DNA of 64,000 nt from Allobosea sp039673065 (GCF_039673065.1 NZ_JBDJKW010000015.1:22931-86930); one strand, 5' to 3'; shown: positions 35,947 through 46,185, counted from the first letter of the stretch. Translations and numbers: made by a program. The notes: generated from the letters alone by a model not told the origin.

Positions 35947-36541
35947 GCGTCAGGTTGAGCCGGCCGCCCTGCGGCAGCAGGGCCGATGAGCCGGCCAGGA
36001 TGCGGTCGATGCCGTGATAGGCCAGCCGCGCCTCGCCGCCGAAGGCGAGCACATCGCCCGAGGACAGGCGCAGCGAGCGGGTCGGCCCGCGCCGCGTCGT
36101 GCCGCCGATGCGGAAGACGGCGGTGTCGCCGAGCGAGACCGAGAGCACCGGCGCGTCGAAGGTCTCCTCGTCGCGGTCCTGGTGCAGCCCCATGCGGGCG
36201 CCGCTTTCGTAGAAATTGACCAGGCAGGCCTCGGGCGGATGCGGATAGCCTGAGAGCTCCTCCCAGAGCGCGACCAGCACCGCCGGCATGGCCGGCCAGG
36301 GTGCGCCGGTCTCGGGGTGCTGCGGCTGGTAGCGATAGCCGCTCTGGTCGGAGACCCAGCCGAGCGGCCCGCAATTGGTCATGCGCACCGAGAAGGGCTT
36401 GGCCGTGCCGGGCATGCGCGGCGTGAAGAAGGGCGCGGCCCGCGCCACAGCCCGCAGCGCCTTGACCAGCGCGACCTGCGCCTCGGGCGAGAGCCGTCCC
36501 GGCCAGTGCGTCACCCCTGGTGCGACGGCGAGCCCGGCCAT
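35918..36541 (-). CDS. alkB: Alpha-ketoglutarate-dependent dioxygenase AlkB
   Basis: A 207-residue Fe(II)/2-oxoglutarate dioxygenase that removes alkyl lesions such as 1-methyladenine and 3-methylcytosine from DNA or RNA. Iron ligands H120 and D122 (GLHQDRDE) and H176 (AYHGIDR), and the 2-oxoglutarate arginine R194 in GGRLNLTLRR are all present. The nucleotide-recognition lid region is NCGPLGWVSDQSGYRY. No ada or other adaptive-response gene is adjacent. It lies eight bases downstream of dapB on the same strand's opposite end, that is, dapB ends near 36550 after alkB starts, so the two are separate genes with close spacing. Confidence 0.93.
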   Translation of the reverse strand: MAGLAVAPGVTHWPGRLSPEAQVALVKALRAVARAAPFFTPRMPGTAKPFSVRMTNCGPLGWVSDQSGYRYQPQHPETGAPWPAMPAVLVALWEELSGYPHPPEACLVNFYESGARMGLHQDRDEETFDAPVLSVSLGDTAVFRIGGTTRRGPTRSLRLSSGDVLAFGGEARLAYHGIDRILAGSSALLPQGGRLNLTLRRVTKPPA

Positions 36542-36549
36542 GGCGCGGC

Positions 36550-37365
36550 TCAGATCTGGTCGAGGCCGAGCACGTCGGCCATGGAATAGAGGCCGGGCTT
36601 GCGGCCGCGGCCCCAGAGCATCGCCCGGATGGCGCCCTGGGCGAACAGGCTGCGATCCTCGGCGATATGCGCGAGTTCGAGCCGCTCGCCCGCGCCGGCG
36701 AAGATCACCTTGTGGTCGCCGACGACCGTGCCGCCGCGCAGCGCGGTGAAGCCGATCGCGCCGGCCGGGCGCGCGCCCACCTGCCCGTCGCGCACCGCGA
36801 CGCGGGCCTCGGCCAGATCGACGCCGCGCCCCTGCGCCGCCGCCTCGCCGAGCAGGACCGCCGTGCCGGACGGCGCATCGACCTTCATGCGATGGTGCAT
36901 CTCGGCGATCTCGATGTCCCAGTCGGTGCCGAGCGTCGCCGCGACCTTGCGCACCAGCGCCGCCAGCAGGTTGACGCCGAGGCTCATATTGCCCGAGCGC
37001 ACGATGGTGGCGTGATGGGCGGCCGCCTCCAGCTTGGCCAGATGCGCCGGCTCCATGCCGGTGGTGCCGACGACATGGACGATGCGGGCCTGGGCGGCGA
37101 GGCCGGCGAAGGCGACCGTTGCCTCCGGCGCGGTGAAGTCGAGCACGCCCTCGGCCTCGACGAAGGCGGCGAGCGCGTCGTCGGTGACCGGGATGCCATT
37201 GGCCGGCAGCCCGGCGAGCACGCCGGAATCCTGGCCGAGCGCCGGGGAGCCCGGCCGCTCGATCGCGGCGCTCAGCACGCAGCCCTCGGCTTCCGACACC
37301 GCTTTGATCAAAGTGCGGCCCATGCGGCCGGCGGCTCCGACGACGACGATGCGCATATCGGCCAT
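36550..37365 (-). CDS. dapB: 4-hydroxy-tetrahydrodipicolinate reductase
   Basis: A 271-residue NAD(P)H-dependent reductase of the diaminopimelate/lysine pathway. The Rossmann motif VVGAAGRMGR lies at residues 7-16, GTTGM near 109 closes the cofactor pocket, and EMHHRMKVDAPSGTA holds the catalytic histidine/lysine region and the substrate-binding loop. Length is normal. The reading frame may start at the fourth codon (MRIVVVGAAG), which resembles most family members. dapB is expected to run into alkB, eight bases downstream. Confidence 0.96.
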   Translation of the reverse strand: MADMRIVVVGAAGRMGRTLIKAVSEAEGCVLSAAIERPGSPALGQDSGVLAGLPANGIPVTDDALAAFVEAEGVLDFTAPEATVAFAGLAAQARIVHVVGTTGMEPAHLAKLEAAAHHATIVRSGNMSLGVNLLAALVRKVAATLGTDWDIEIAEMHHRMKVDAPSGTAVLLGEAAAQGRGVDLAEARVAVRDGQVGARPAGAIGFTALRGGTVVGDHKVIFAGAGERLELAHIAEDRSLFAQGAIRAMLWGRGRKPGLYSMADVLGLDQI

Positions 37366-37433
37366 GGGGAAAGGCTCCGTTCTCGAGGCGGCTTCGCCGG
37401 CAGGCTATAATGCGCTTCGCCGGCCCCCGAAAC

Positions 37434-37461
37434 GAAAAACGGCCGGGCGATGCCCGGCCGT
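37434..37461 (-). terminator. Intrinsic terminator of the Tim44-like gene
   Basis: Ten-base-pair perfect stem (37439-37448 with 37452-37461, three-base loop) followed on the minus strand by TTTTT, starting 23 bases after the stop codon. Canonical form; it also separates this gene from dapB. Confidence 0.88.
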
Positions 37462-37484
37462 CCTGATATCGGGTGCCGTCCGGC

Positions 37485-38465
37485 TCATTCCACCGGCTGG
37501 ATCGCCGAGAGGCGCCACTGGCCGCCGCTCTTGCGCGTGAAGGTCCAGAGCTCGGTGATCTCGGTCGGGATGGTGGCGTGGCCCTCGACGACGCGGTTGC
37601 TGGCGCGCTCGACCATGCCGGTCAGCGCCGAGAAGCGCATCGCGACGGTGGCGTATTCGAAGGCATCCTCGCGCCACGACTCGGCGAGATCGCCCTGCAG
37701 CAGCTTGACCTCGGCGATGCGCTCGACCAGGCCCTTGCGGGTGTTCTCCGCGATGTCCTCGGCGAAATAGCCGGCCATCTCGGGCGTGACCACGCGGCGC
37801 AGACGGTCGAGATTCTCCTCCGAATAGGCCTCCTGGACCTCGGAGAGCAGGCGCTCGAACGCCTCGTAGTCGCTGCCGGCCAGCTCGAACTCGACCGGCT
37901 TCTGCGCGGCGGTGGCGGCGCCGGCCGCGCCGAAGGAGCCCATGCGGGCGGCGTCAGCCTGGACCGGAGCCGGCTGCGGCGCCGGAGCGGCGCGGTTGAG
38001 CGGCATGCCGGCGCTGGCGAGCTGCGGCTCGCTGCGGCGACGGAACAGGCGCAGCGCCAGCCAGATCAGGCCGCCGATCAGCGCCACCTGGAACAGCAGG
38101 CCGAGCAGGCCGGCGAGGCCGCCGAAGCCGGCGCCCGAGAGCAGGCCGAACAGGCCGGCACCGAGCAGGCCGGCGGCGGCGCCCATCATCATGGTGCGGG
38201 CGAAGGAGGGGCGGGCGGCCTGCGCGGCGGCGCCGGTCGCGGCGCTGGCCGGGCCGGCGGCCGCGGGCTGCTGGGTCCGCTGCATCGGGGCGGCGCCGGT
38301 CGGGGCCGTCGGGGTCGGAGCCGTCTGCTGCATGGTGCGCGAGCCGCGGCTCCCGAATCCCTTGCCCCCGCCCATGCGGGCTTCGGCGATCACGGGCACG
38401 AGCATCAGCGCACCCGCCACGAGGGCGACGGCACGGCCACGGCGGGCAAGCGAAATCAGCGACAT
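37485..38465 (-). CDS. Tim44-like domain membrane protein
   Basis: A 326-residue protein. Residues 1-26 form a signal/anchor (ALVAGALMLVPVIAEA). A Gly/Ala/Pro/Gln low-complexity stretch with GSRGSRTMQQT follows, then two hydrophobic segments around 100-150 (GLLGAGLFGLLSGAGFGGLAG and LLFQVALIGGLIWLALRLF). A C-terminal Tim44-like domain starts about 190 (FELAGSDYEAFERLLSEVQ) and ends at the stop. Alphaproteobacterial Tim44-like proteins resemble the mitochondrial import-motor component, but their bacterial role is not settled. The start is ATG 38465, preceded by a strong GGAGGAA site; an ATG twelve codons upstream lacks one. Confidence 0.85.
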   Translation of the reverse strand: MSLISLARRGRAVALVAGALMLVPVIAEARMGGGKGFGSRGSRTMQQTAPTPTAPTGAAPMQRTQQPAAAGPASAATGAAAQAARPSFARTMMMGAAAGLLGAGLFGLLSGAGFGGLAGLLGLLFQVALIGGLIWLALRLFRRRSEPQLASAGMPLNRAAPAPQPAPVQADAARMGSFGAAGAATAAQKPVEFELAGSDYEAFERLLSEVQEAYSEENLDRLRRVVTPEMAGYFAEDIAENTRKGLVERIAEVKLLQGDLAESWREDAFEYATVAMRFSALTGMVERASNRVVEGHATIPTEITELWTFTRKSGGQWRLSAIQPVE

Positions 38466-38545
38466 GGTTCCTCCCCGGGCCGGACATGGCCCCTTGGGCA
38501 CGGAATATGGAGCATGCCCTCACGTCACGCAAGGGAGGGCATGGC

Positions 38546-38577
38546 TAAGCATATGAATTCGCTAATTAAACATATTT
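38546..38577. promoter_or_regulatory. AT-rich island between the Tim44-like gene and the hemoglobin gene
   Basis: A 32-base stretch that is about 78 % AT in a strongly GC-rich region. It contains an inverted repeat ATATG (38551-38555) / CATAT (38571-38575) and two AATT boxes. It is placed about 80-110 bases upstream of the Tim44-like start and probably contains its promoter. A stem CGTCCG/CGGACG (38578-38583 with 38593-38598) next to it may end the upstream operon. Confidence 0.4.
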
Positions 38578-38617
38578 CGTCCGTGGTTTTCGCGGACGCG
38601 GTTTCAGGCACTTGCGC

Positions 38618-39055
38618 TCAGCTTGCGGCCGGTTGTCGCAGCGGCAGGTTCAGCGCCTTGGGGCCGATGCCGAGCCCGATCTGCAGGCTGTCGGAGATGC
38701 GCCGCGCGCGATCGACGAAGAGCGCCGCGGCCGGGCCGCGACAGAGTTCGGCCACCGTCAGCTCGAACAGGGCGAGCCAGCGGCCGAAATGGGTGGTGTC
38801 GATCGTCAGGCCGACATGGGCGGCGTGCGGCTTGCCCTGATAGCGCCCGCTCATCAGCGTCACCGAGGACCAGAAGGCCCGCAGCGTCGCCAGATGCGCC
38901 TCCCAGTCCTCGCCGAGGCGGGCGAGGAAGATCGGGCCGAGCACGGGATCCTGCCGGACACGCGCATAGAACAGGTCGACCAGCCGCGCGATCAGCTCCT
39001 CGGAGATCCGGTCCGGCAGTGCGGCGGCCCCGCTCGGCGCGGCGGCCGGGCTCAT
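38618..39055 (-). CDS. Group III truncated hemoglobin
   Basis: A 145-residue truncated globin of the 2/2 fold, group III type. Visible elements are LVDLFYARVRQDPVLGPIF (helix B to CD), the FWSSVTLMSGRYQG block of helix E, and the proximal histidine H89 in THFGRW, with W93 as expected in group III. Such globins bind O2 or NO and are often tied to microaerobic or nitrosative metabolism. The start codon overlaps the regA stop by four bases (ATGA), so it is translationally coupled to the redox regulator. The start was chosen for that overlap. Confidence 0.88.
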   Translation of the reverse strand: MSPAAAPSGAAALPDRISEELIARLVDLFYARVRQDPVLGPIFLARLGEDWEAHLATLRAFWSSVTLMSGRYQGKPHAAHVGLTIDTTHFGRWLALFELTVAELCRGPAAALFVDRARRISDSLQIGLGIGPKALNLPLRQPAAS

Positions 39056-39627
39056 CGCGGGGCGCGCTTGGCCAGGATGCGCTGCAGGGTGCGCCGGTGC
39101 ATGCCGAGCCGGCGGGCGGTCTCGGAGACGTTGCGGCTGCACAGCTCGTAGACGCGCTGGATGTGCTCCCAGCGCACCCGGTCGGCCGACATCGGGTTTT
39201 CCGGCGGCACGGGGCGCGAATCCGGCGAGGCGGCCAGCGCCGCATGGATCTCGTCGGCATCGGCCGGCTTGGCGAGGAAATCGTAGGCGCCGAGCTTCAC
39301 GGCGCTGACGGCGGTGGCGATGTTGCCGTAGCCGGTGAGCACGACGCCGCGCGCATCCGGGCGCTTCTCCTTGAGCCGCGCGATCACGTCGAGCCCGTTG
39401 CCGTCGCCCAGGCGCAGGTCGATCACGGCGAAGGCGGGCGCCAGCTCCTCGACGGCGGCGAGGCCGGCCTGCACGGATTCGGCGACGCGGACGGCATAGC
39501 CGCGGCCTTCCATGGCGCGCGCCAGTCGGTTCAGGAACGGACGGTCGTCGTCGACCAGCAGGAGCGTCATGTCCCTGCCGCCCGCCTCAGCCATCTGTCC
39601 TGCAGTGGGCGCCGGTTCCATCGCCAT
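39052..39627 (-). CDS. regA: Redox response regulator RegA/ActR/PrrA
   Basis: A 191-residue response regulator. The receiver has DDD (26-28), phospho-acceptor D70 in AVIDLRLGDGNG, and the lysine in FLAKPADADE. The C-terminal Fis-type helix-turn-helix, NVSETARRLGMHRRTLQRIL (about 165-184), is the near-invariant RegA DNA-binding segment. It controls energy, respiration and carbon/nitrogen genes in response to redox state. It lies 68 bases after regB, and a small hairpin (39637-39650) precedes its AAGGAG site. A start at 39621 is also possible. Confidence 0.94.
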   Translation of the reverse strand: MAMEPAPTAGQMAEAGGRDMTLLLVDDDRPFLNRLARAMEGRGYAVRVAESVQAGLAAVEELAPAFAVIDLRLGDGNGLDVIARLKEKRPDARGVVLTGYGNIATAVSAVKLGAYDFLAKPADADEIHAALAASPDSRPVPPENPMSADRVRWEHIQRVYELCSRNVSETARRLGMHRRTLQRILAKRAPR

Positions 39628-39695
39628 ACTCTCCTTCCGGGCACGCCCGGTTCTTCATTCAGCGGATCGCGCACGCGCGGCGCGACCGCAACGCC

Positions 39696-41051
39696 TCATT
39701 CTGACGCATGTAGGTCCATGCTTTCCAGCTTTGAAGTGGCGTCGGCACGATCGTCGCGCTCGAAAACCTCCCGCGGCCAGCGGATTCGGATGCTCGCGCC
39801 GGTCTGCGGCTGCGGCAGATTGGAGAACATCAGCGTCGCGCCGCTGCGCTCCAGCAGGGTCTTGGCGATGAACAGGCCGAGGCCGAGCCCGCCGCCGGCC
39901 CGGCTCTCCTTGTCCCGCGCGCCCGAGAGATAGGGATCGCCGGCGCGCATCAGCACCTCGGGCGGGAAGCCCGGCCCGTCATCGGCGATGGTCAGGATCA
40001 CGGTGGCGTCGGTCCATTGCGCCGTGATCGCCACCCGGGTGCTGGCGAAGTCGACGGCGTTGTCGACGATGTTGCCGAGCCCGTAGATCATGCCGGGATT
40101 GCGCCGGCAGACCGGCTCGGGCTTCTCGCCCTCCATGGCGATCTCGAAGGGCACGCCGAACGGGCGCTGCGGCCCGGCCGCCTCCTCGATCAACAGGCGC
40201 AGCGACAGCCGGTCGAGCGGGCCGGCATCGTCGTCCTGCAGCGAGGCGAGCTTGCCGAGAATGCCGCGGCAGCGCTCGACCTGCTCGCGCAGCAGGATGA
40301 TGTCCTCGGCCATCTCGCCTTCGGGCGGGGCGTGCTTGGAGAGTTCGCGCGCCACCAGCGCGATCGTCGCCAGCGGCGTGCCGAGCTCGTGCGCGGCCGC
40401 CGCCGCCAGCCCGTCGAGCTGCGAGAGATGCTGCTCGCGTGCCAGCACGAGTTCCGTCGCCGCCAGCGCGTCGGAGAGATCGCGCGCCTCCTTGGCGACG
40501 CGCCAGGCATAGATGCCGGTGAAGCCGAGCCCGAGCAGCAGCGCCGCCCAGTTGCCGAGCTGGTAGGAGATCGGCAGGAAGGGCCGCTCCACCCCGCCCC
40601 AGGGCAGCGGCCGGTGCAGGAAGACCAGCATGGTGGCCATCGCCGCCGCCAGCAGGCCGAGCGCCAGGGTGTGGCGCGGCGGTAGCGCCGTGGCCGAAAT
40701 CATCACGGGCGCCAGGAACAGGATGGCGAACGGGTTCTGCAGGCCGCCGGTGAGATAGAGCAGCGCCGCCAGCTGCAGGATGTCGAAGGAAAGCAGCGCC
40801 GTCGCCGGCCCCTCGCGCAGGCGGTGGTTCAAAGGGAAGCGGATGCGCAGCGCGATGTTCAGCCAGGCCGAGATCGCGATCGCCAGGAAGCACCAGCCGA
40901 AGGGCAGCGGGAAGCCCAGCCCGTAATGGACGCCGGCCACCGCCAGGCTCTGGCCGGCGATGGCGAGCCAGCGCAGCCGCACCAGCGTGTCGAGGCGCAG
41001 ATGGCGCAGATCGTCGGCCGGCGCGGCCGGGAAGAGGTCCGACATGCTCAC
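39696..41051 (-). CDS. regB: Redox sensor histidine kinase RegB/ActS/PrrB
   Basis: A 451-residue membrane kinase with about six transmembrane helices (about 25-185). It carries the ubiquinone-binding signature GGLQNPF (102-108), the phospho-accepting H221 in AAHELGTPLATI, and the redox-active cysteine C261 in EQVERCRGIL, all hallmarks of RegB. The HATPase has NIVDNAVDFA and GGGLGLGLFIAKTLLERSGA. It senses quinone redox state and phosphorylates RegA. It is divergent from phaZ, with a 164-base control region between them. Confidence 0.95.
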   Translation of the reverse strand: MSMSDLFPAAPADDLRHLRLDTLVRLRWLAIAGQSLAVAGVHYGLGFPLPFGWCFLAIAISAWLNIALRIRFPLNHRLREGPATALLSFDILQLAALLYLTGGLQNPFAILFLAPVMISATALPPRHTLALGLLAAAMATMLVFLHRPLPWGGVERPFLPISYQLGNWAALLLGLGFTGIYAWRVAKEARDLSDALAATELVLAREQHLSQLDGLAAAAAHELGTPLATIALVARELSKHAPPEGEMAEDIILLREQVERCRGILGKLASLQDDDAGPLDRLSLRLLIEEAAGPQRPFGVPFEIAMEGEKPEPVCRRNPGMIYGLGNIVDNAVDFASTRVAITAQWTDATVILTIADDGPGFPPEVLMRAGDPYLSGARDKESRAGGGLGLGLFIAKTLLERSGATLMFSNLPQPQTGASIRIRWPREVFERDDRADATSKLESMDLHASE

Positions 41052-41215
41052 GGCCGAACTCCGTCCCGCAGTGCAAAACTGTTGCTTGGCGACATCACAA
41101 CGAAATCTTAGTTCAGAAAACGATTGAATGAGAACAAATTCGACTTAGGCTGGCCGATCTGCTGCGCCGCAACGCGATTGACGCGCCGCCGAAGGACCCG
41201 AACGAAAGGACCACC

Positions 41216-42517
41216 ATGTCGTTCGCCTACCACGCCTATGAGGCGGTTCATATGATGGTGAGCCCGGCGCGGGCCATGTCCAGCGCCATGCAGCTCGCGT
41301 TCAACAACCCGGCCAACCCGCTGACCTACACCCCGATGGGCCGTTCCATCGCGGCGGGCTGCGAGCTGTTCGAGCGCACGACGCGGCGCTACGGCAAGCC
41401 GGCCTTCGGGCTGAACGAGACCACGGTCGGCGGCGTCAAGGTCCCGGTCGAGGAGCGCGTGGTCTGGCAGCGCCCCTTCTGCAACCTGATCTATTTCGAC
41501 CGCAAGATCGAAGGCCGCCGCAAGCCGCAGCCCAAGGTGCTGATGGTCGCGCCGATGTCCGGCCACTACGCCACGCTGCTGCGCGGCACGGTCGAGGCCT
41601 TCCTGCCCGGCCACGAGGTCTACATCACCGACTGGGTCGACGCCCGGCTGGTGCCGATGGCGGCGGGCCGCTTCGATCTCGACGACTATATCGACTACGT
41701 CATCGGCATGCTGCAGATGCTGGGCCCGGACACCCATGTCATGGCGGTGTGCCAGCCGGCGGTGCCGGTGCTGGCGGCGGTGGCGCGCATGGAGGCCGAG
41801 CGCGACCCGAACGCGCCGCGCTCGATGACGCTGATGGGCGGGCCGATCGACACGCGCTGCTCGCCGACCGCGGTCAACCAGCTCGCCCTGGAGCGCGGCA
41901 TCGACTGGTTCCGCCGCAACTGCATCACCCGCGTGCCCTTCCCGCATATGGGCGCCTTCCGCGAGGTCTATCCCGGCTTCATGCAGCTCTCGGGCTTCAT
42001 GGCGATGAACTTCGACCGGCACGTCACCGCCCATTACGAGATGTACAAGCATCTGGTCGCCGGCGACGGCGATTCCGCCGAGAAGCACCGCGACTTCTAC
42101 GACGAGTACATGGCGGTGATGGACCTGACTGCCGAGTTCTATCTCCAGACCGTCGACGTCGTCTTCGTGCAGCACCTGCTGCCGCGCGGGCTGATGATGC
42201 ATCGCGACAAGCCGGTTGACCTCACCGCCGTGCGCAATGTCGCGCTGATGACGGTGGAGGGCGAGAAGGACGACATCTCCGGCGTCGGCCAGACGCGCGC
42301 GACGCACGACCTGTGCGTCAACATCCCCTCCGACATGCGCGTCGAGTACCTGCAGCGCGGCGTCGGCCATTACGGCGTGTTCAACGGCTCGCGCTTCCGC
42401 TCGGAGATCGCCCCGCGCATCTCCGACTTCATGGTCTCGCTCGACATGAAGGCCGCCGGAACCCGCCGCGACAGCACCGCCACCGCCGCCCGCAAGGACC
42501 TCAAGGTCGCGAGCTGA
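41216..42517 (+). CDS. phaZ: Intracellular polyhydroxyalkanoate depolymerase
   Basis: A 433-residue alpha/beta-hydrolase of the intracellular PHB depolymerase (PhaZ) type, which mobilises stored PHA. The nucleophile elbow is HVMAVCQPAVP, with cysteine C179 in place of serine, as in the Ralstonia-type intracellular enzymes. Recognisable blocks are the start SFAYHAYEAVHMMVSPAR, LMVAPMSGHYATLLRGTVEA, and the C-terminal GVGHYGVFNGSRFRSEIAP with the catalytic histidine. There is no signal peptide. It is divergent from regB, so redox and storage metabolism share a control region. Confidence 0.94.
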   Translation: MSFAYHAYEAVHMMVSPARAMSSAMQLAFNNPANPLTYTPMGRSIAAGCELFERTTRRYGKPAFGLNETTVGGVKVPVEERVVWQRPFCNLIYFDRKIEGRRKPQPKVLMVAPMSGHYATLLRGTVEAFLPGHEVYITDWVDARLVPMAAGRFDLDDYIDYVIGMLQMLGPDTHVMAVCQPAVPVLAAVARMEAERDPNAPRSMTLMGGPIDTRCSPTAVNQLALERGIDWFRRNCITRVPFPHMGAFREVYPGFMQLSGFMAMNFDRHVTAHYEMYKHLVAGDGDSAEKHRDFYDEYMAVMDLTAEFYLQTVDVVFVQHLLPRGLMMHRDKPVDLTAVRNVALMTVEGEKDDISGVGQTRATHDLCVNIPSDMRVEYLQRGVGHYGVFNGSRFRSEIAPRISDFMVSLDMKAAGTRRDSTATAARKDLKVAS

Positions 42518-42570
42518 GGGGAGGGGCGCACCCCTTCCCGGCCCGGGCCGAATCCGGCAGAGTGGCGCCA

Positions 42571-43311
42571 ATGCGCTTCTCCCTGTTTCGGCGAAAGCCC
42601 GATCCTGATGCGATCGAGGTCGTGCATGCCGGCGCGCGCTACAGCGTGGCGGTGCGCCGGCGCACGACCGCCAAGCGGCTGACGCTGCGCGTCTCGCAGG
42701 CCACCGGCGAGATCACCCTGACCCTGCCCGGCCGGCTCGACTTCGCCACCGGCCGCAGCTTCGCCGAGCAGCATGGCGGCTGGATCGCGGCGCGCCTCGC
42801 CAAGCGCCCGCAGGGCGTGCCCTTCGTGGCCGGTGCCAGCATTCCGCTGCGCGGCGTGCCCCACCGCATCCAGCATGGCGGGCCGGCCCGCGGGCTGACC
42901 CGGGCGCTGCTCACCCCGGCCGGCGAGCCGGTGATCCTGGTCGGCGGCGACGAGGCGCATACCGCCCGCCGCGTCGCCGATTTCCTGCGGCGCGAGGCCT
43001 TCGCCGATCTGGAGAGGGCGGTGCTGGCGCATACCGCGACGTTGGGCATCCCGGCGCGCAAGATCACGCTGCGCGACACCACCAGCCGCTGGGGCTCCTG
43101 CTCGGCCAAGGGGCATCTCAGCTTCTCGTGGCGGCTGATCCTGGCGCCGCCCGCGGTGCTCGACTATCTCGCCGCGCATGAGGTCGCCCATCTCAAGGAG
43201 ATGAACCATTCGGCGCGCTTCTGGGCGGTGACGCGGCGGCTCTGTCCGGGCACGGACGCGGCCGAGCACTGGCTGAAGCGCCACGGCGCCTCGCTGCATC
43301 TCTACGGCTGA
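42571..43311 (+). CDS. YgjP-like (M48/SprT-related) zinc metalloprotease
   Basis: A 246-residue protein of the DUF45/YgjP family. The zincin motif HEVAHL gives H203, E204 and H207, and a third ligand H213 follows in EMNHSARFW. The upstream SRWGSCSAKGHLSFSWRLI is the signature segment of the family. The N-terminal half is a beta-rich region with RRRTTAKRLTLRVS. Physiological substrates are unknown. The last ten bases overlap the convergent DUF4105 gene. Confidence 0.9.
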   Translation: MRFSLFRRKPDPDAIEVVHAGARYSVAVRRRTTAKRLTLRVSQATGEITLTLPGRLDFATGRSFAEQHGGWIAARLAKRPQGVPFVAGASIPLRGVPHRIQHGGPARGLTRALLTPAGEPVILVGGDEAHTARRVADFLRREAFADLERAVLAHTATLGIPARKITLRDTTSRWGSCSAKGHLSFSWRLILAPPAVLDYLAAHEVAHLKEMNHSARFWAVTRRLCPGTDAAEHWLKRHGASLHLYG

Positions 43312-44318
43312 GCCTGGCCTTCCGGCACGCCCTCGCGGATGCGCGTCGAGAAGTCGGGGCTGTCGAGCGGGATGGCGCGGGCGCGCTCGCTGATGCGGCC
43401 GCGGCGCACCAGCTCGTCCAGCGGGATATCGGTGCGCACCGCACCGATGCTCTGGAGATAGCCGGGCAGATAGCCGGAGAGCAGCAGGCGCGGATCGGCC
43501 GGCACCGCCAACTGCCAGCCCTGCGCCAGCTGGCGCACCATATGGAAGACCACGGTGGTGCAGTTGGTGGTCAGCGTGTTGTACCAGCGCGGCTGGTCGG
43601 CCAGCCGGTTGATGTCGTCGGCATAGGCCATGAGCAGCTGGCGCGCCTGGGCCGGCGTGGCGCGCAGCCGGAACAGGCGGACATCCTCGCCGCGTGCATG
43701 GGTGCGCAGGCCGACGAGGTCGCGCTCGTCGGCAGCGACATAGGCCATCTCGTAGCTGCGGAAGAAGCCGGCCAGCGCCGACCAGGATTCGCCGCGTTCG
43801 CGCCGGACCTCGATCGAGATCGTCAGCGGATCGGACTCGGCGAAGGTGAAGCTGACAAGGAGATGGGCGATCGCCTCGCCCGACCAGTAGGACAGGAAGA
43901 CGTCGGCGCCCGAGAGGCCGGCGAGGTCGTAGCGGCGCGTCTCCCAGCGCTGGTCGTAGTCGCTCTCGCTGCGCCAGGCGAAGTTGCGCAGGTCGGTGAC
44001 CGTCAGGCTGTCGCCCGCGACCGCCATGCGCGGCAGCCGCGCCAGCTCGGGAATCCAGTCGCGCTGATGCGAGGGCTGGAAGCCGCTCCACCAGCCGAGC
44101 AGGCCGACGAAGACCATGGCGAAGGAGAGCGGCAGCCGCGGCGCGCCGGTCCAGACGCCGGTGAGCCCGGCGAGCCCGGCCAGGCCGAAGCCGATGGCCG
44201 CGGCGATGCCGCCGGCGCCCGGCATGCGATAGATCAGGAAGCCCGCGCCCCACAGGGCGCAGGCCAGGATGGCGAGGCTGAGCAGGAGCCTGACCGGGAG
44301 CGAGAGCAGGAGGCGCAT
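43302..44318 (-). CDS. DUF4105 (Lnb-like periplasmic domain) membrane protein
   Basis: A 338-residue protein with three N-terminal hydrophobic segments (about residues 7-27, 33-53 and 62-80) followed by a periplasmic domain. The domain begins near DLRNFAWRSESDYDQRWE and contains the DUF4105 core with YNTLTTNCTTVVFHMVRQL, where Asn-Cys is the conserved, papain-like candidate catalytic pair. DUF4105 is related to the N-terminal domain of Lnb lipoprotein N-acyltransferase and may be an acyltransferase or thiol hydrolase; this is inference. It is 34 bases from pckA's 3' end. Confidence 0.8.
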   Translation of the reverse strand: MRLLLSLPVRLLLSLAILACALWGAGFLIYRMPGAGGIAAAIGFGLAGLAGLTGVWTGAPRLPLSFAMVFVGLLGWWSGFQPSHQRDWIPELARLPRMAVAGDSLTVTDLRNFAWRSESDYDQRWETRRYDLAGLSGADVFLSYWSGEAIAHLLVSFTFAESDPLTISIEVRRERGESWSALAGFFRSYEMAYVAADERDLVGLRTHARGEDVRLFRLRATPAQARQLLMAYADDINRLADQPRWYNTLTTNCTTVVFHMVRQLAQGWQLAVPADPRLLLSGYLPGYLQSIGAVRTDIPLDELVRRGRISERARAIPLDSPDFSTRIREGVPEGQAQP

Positions 44319-44352
44319 CGCCCCCTGCCTAGCACAGTCCGCGCGGCTTGGC

Positions 44353-45963
<1,611 letters not shown>

Positions 45964-46144
45964 GGGCGTGTTCCTCCTGCCGTGGCCTCGCCCGCGCCCT
46001 GCCGGCGTCGGGCTGAAACGGCGGCGGGCACGGGAGCGCCCACCGCGCTGCACCGCCGGTCAAGGCGGTGGAGTTGGCGCTGTTTAGGCGCATGCAGCCG
46101 GCCGCTCAAGCCATGCCGAATCGCCTGCGGCGGATCGTTTCCGG

Positions 46145-46158
46145 CTAAATCGTTTTAG
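46145..46158. promoter_or_regulatory. LacI-type operator candidate upstream of pckA
   Basis: Fourteen-base palindrome with arms CTAAA and TTTAG around TCGT (central CG). Central-CG palindromes of this form are typical for LacI-family regulators; PckR of Sinorhizobium, a LacI-family protein, controls pckA. The site is AT-rich against a GC-rich background. The assignment to PckR is inference. Confidence 0.45.
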
Positions 46159-46185
46159 ATTTTCGCCCGCGCCGAAACGTCGCGG

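Noticed and set aside
38556..38570. CtrA binding site (TTAA-N7-TTAA) before the Tim44-like gene
   Set aside because: Only one half-site matches exactly; the second reads ATTC. Reported only as a possibility within the AT-rich island.
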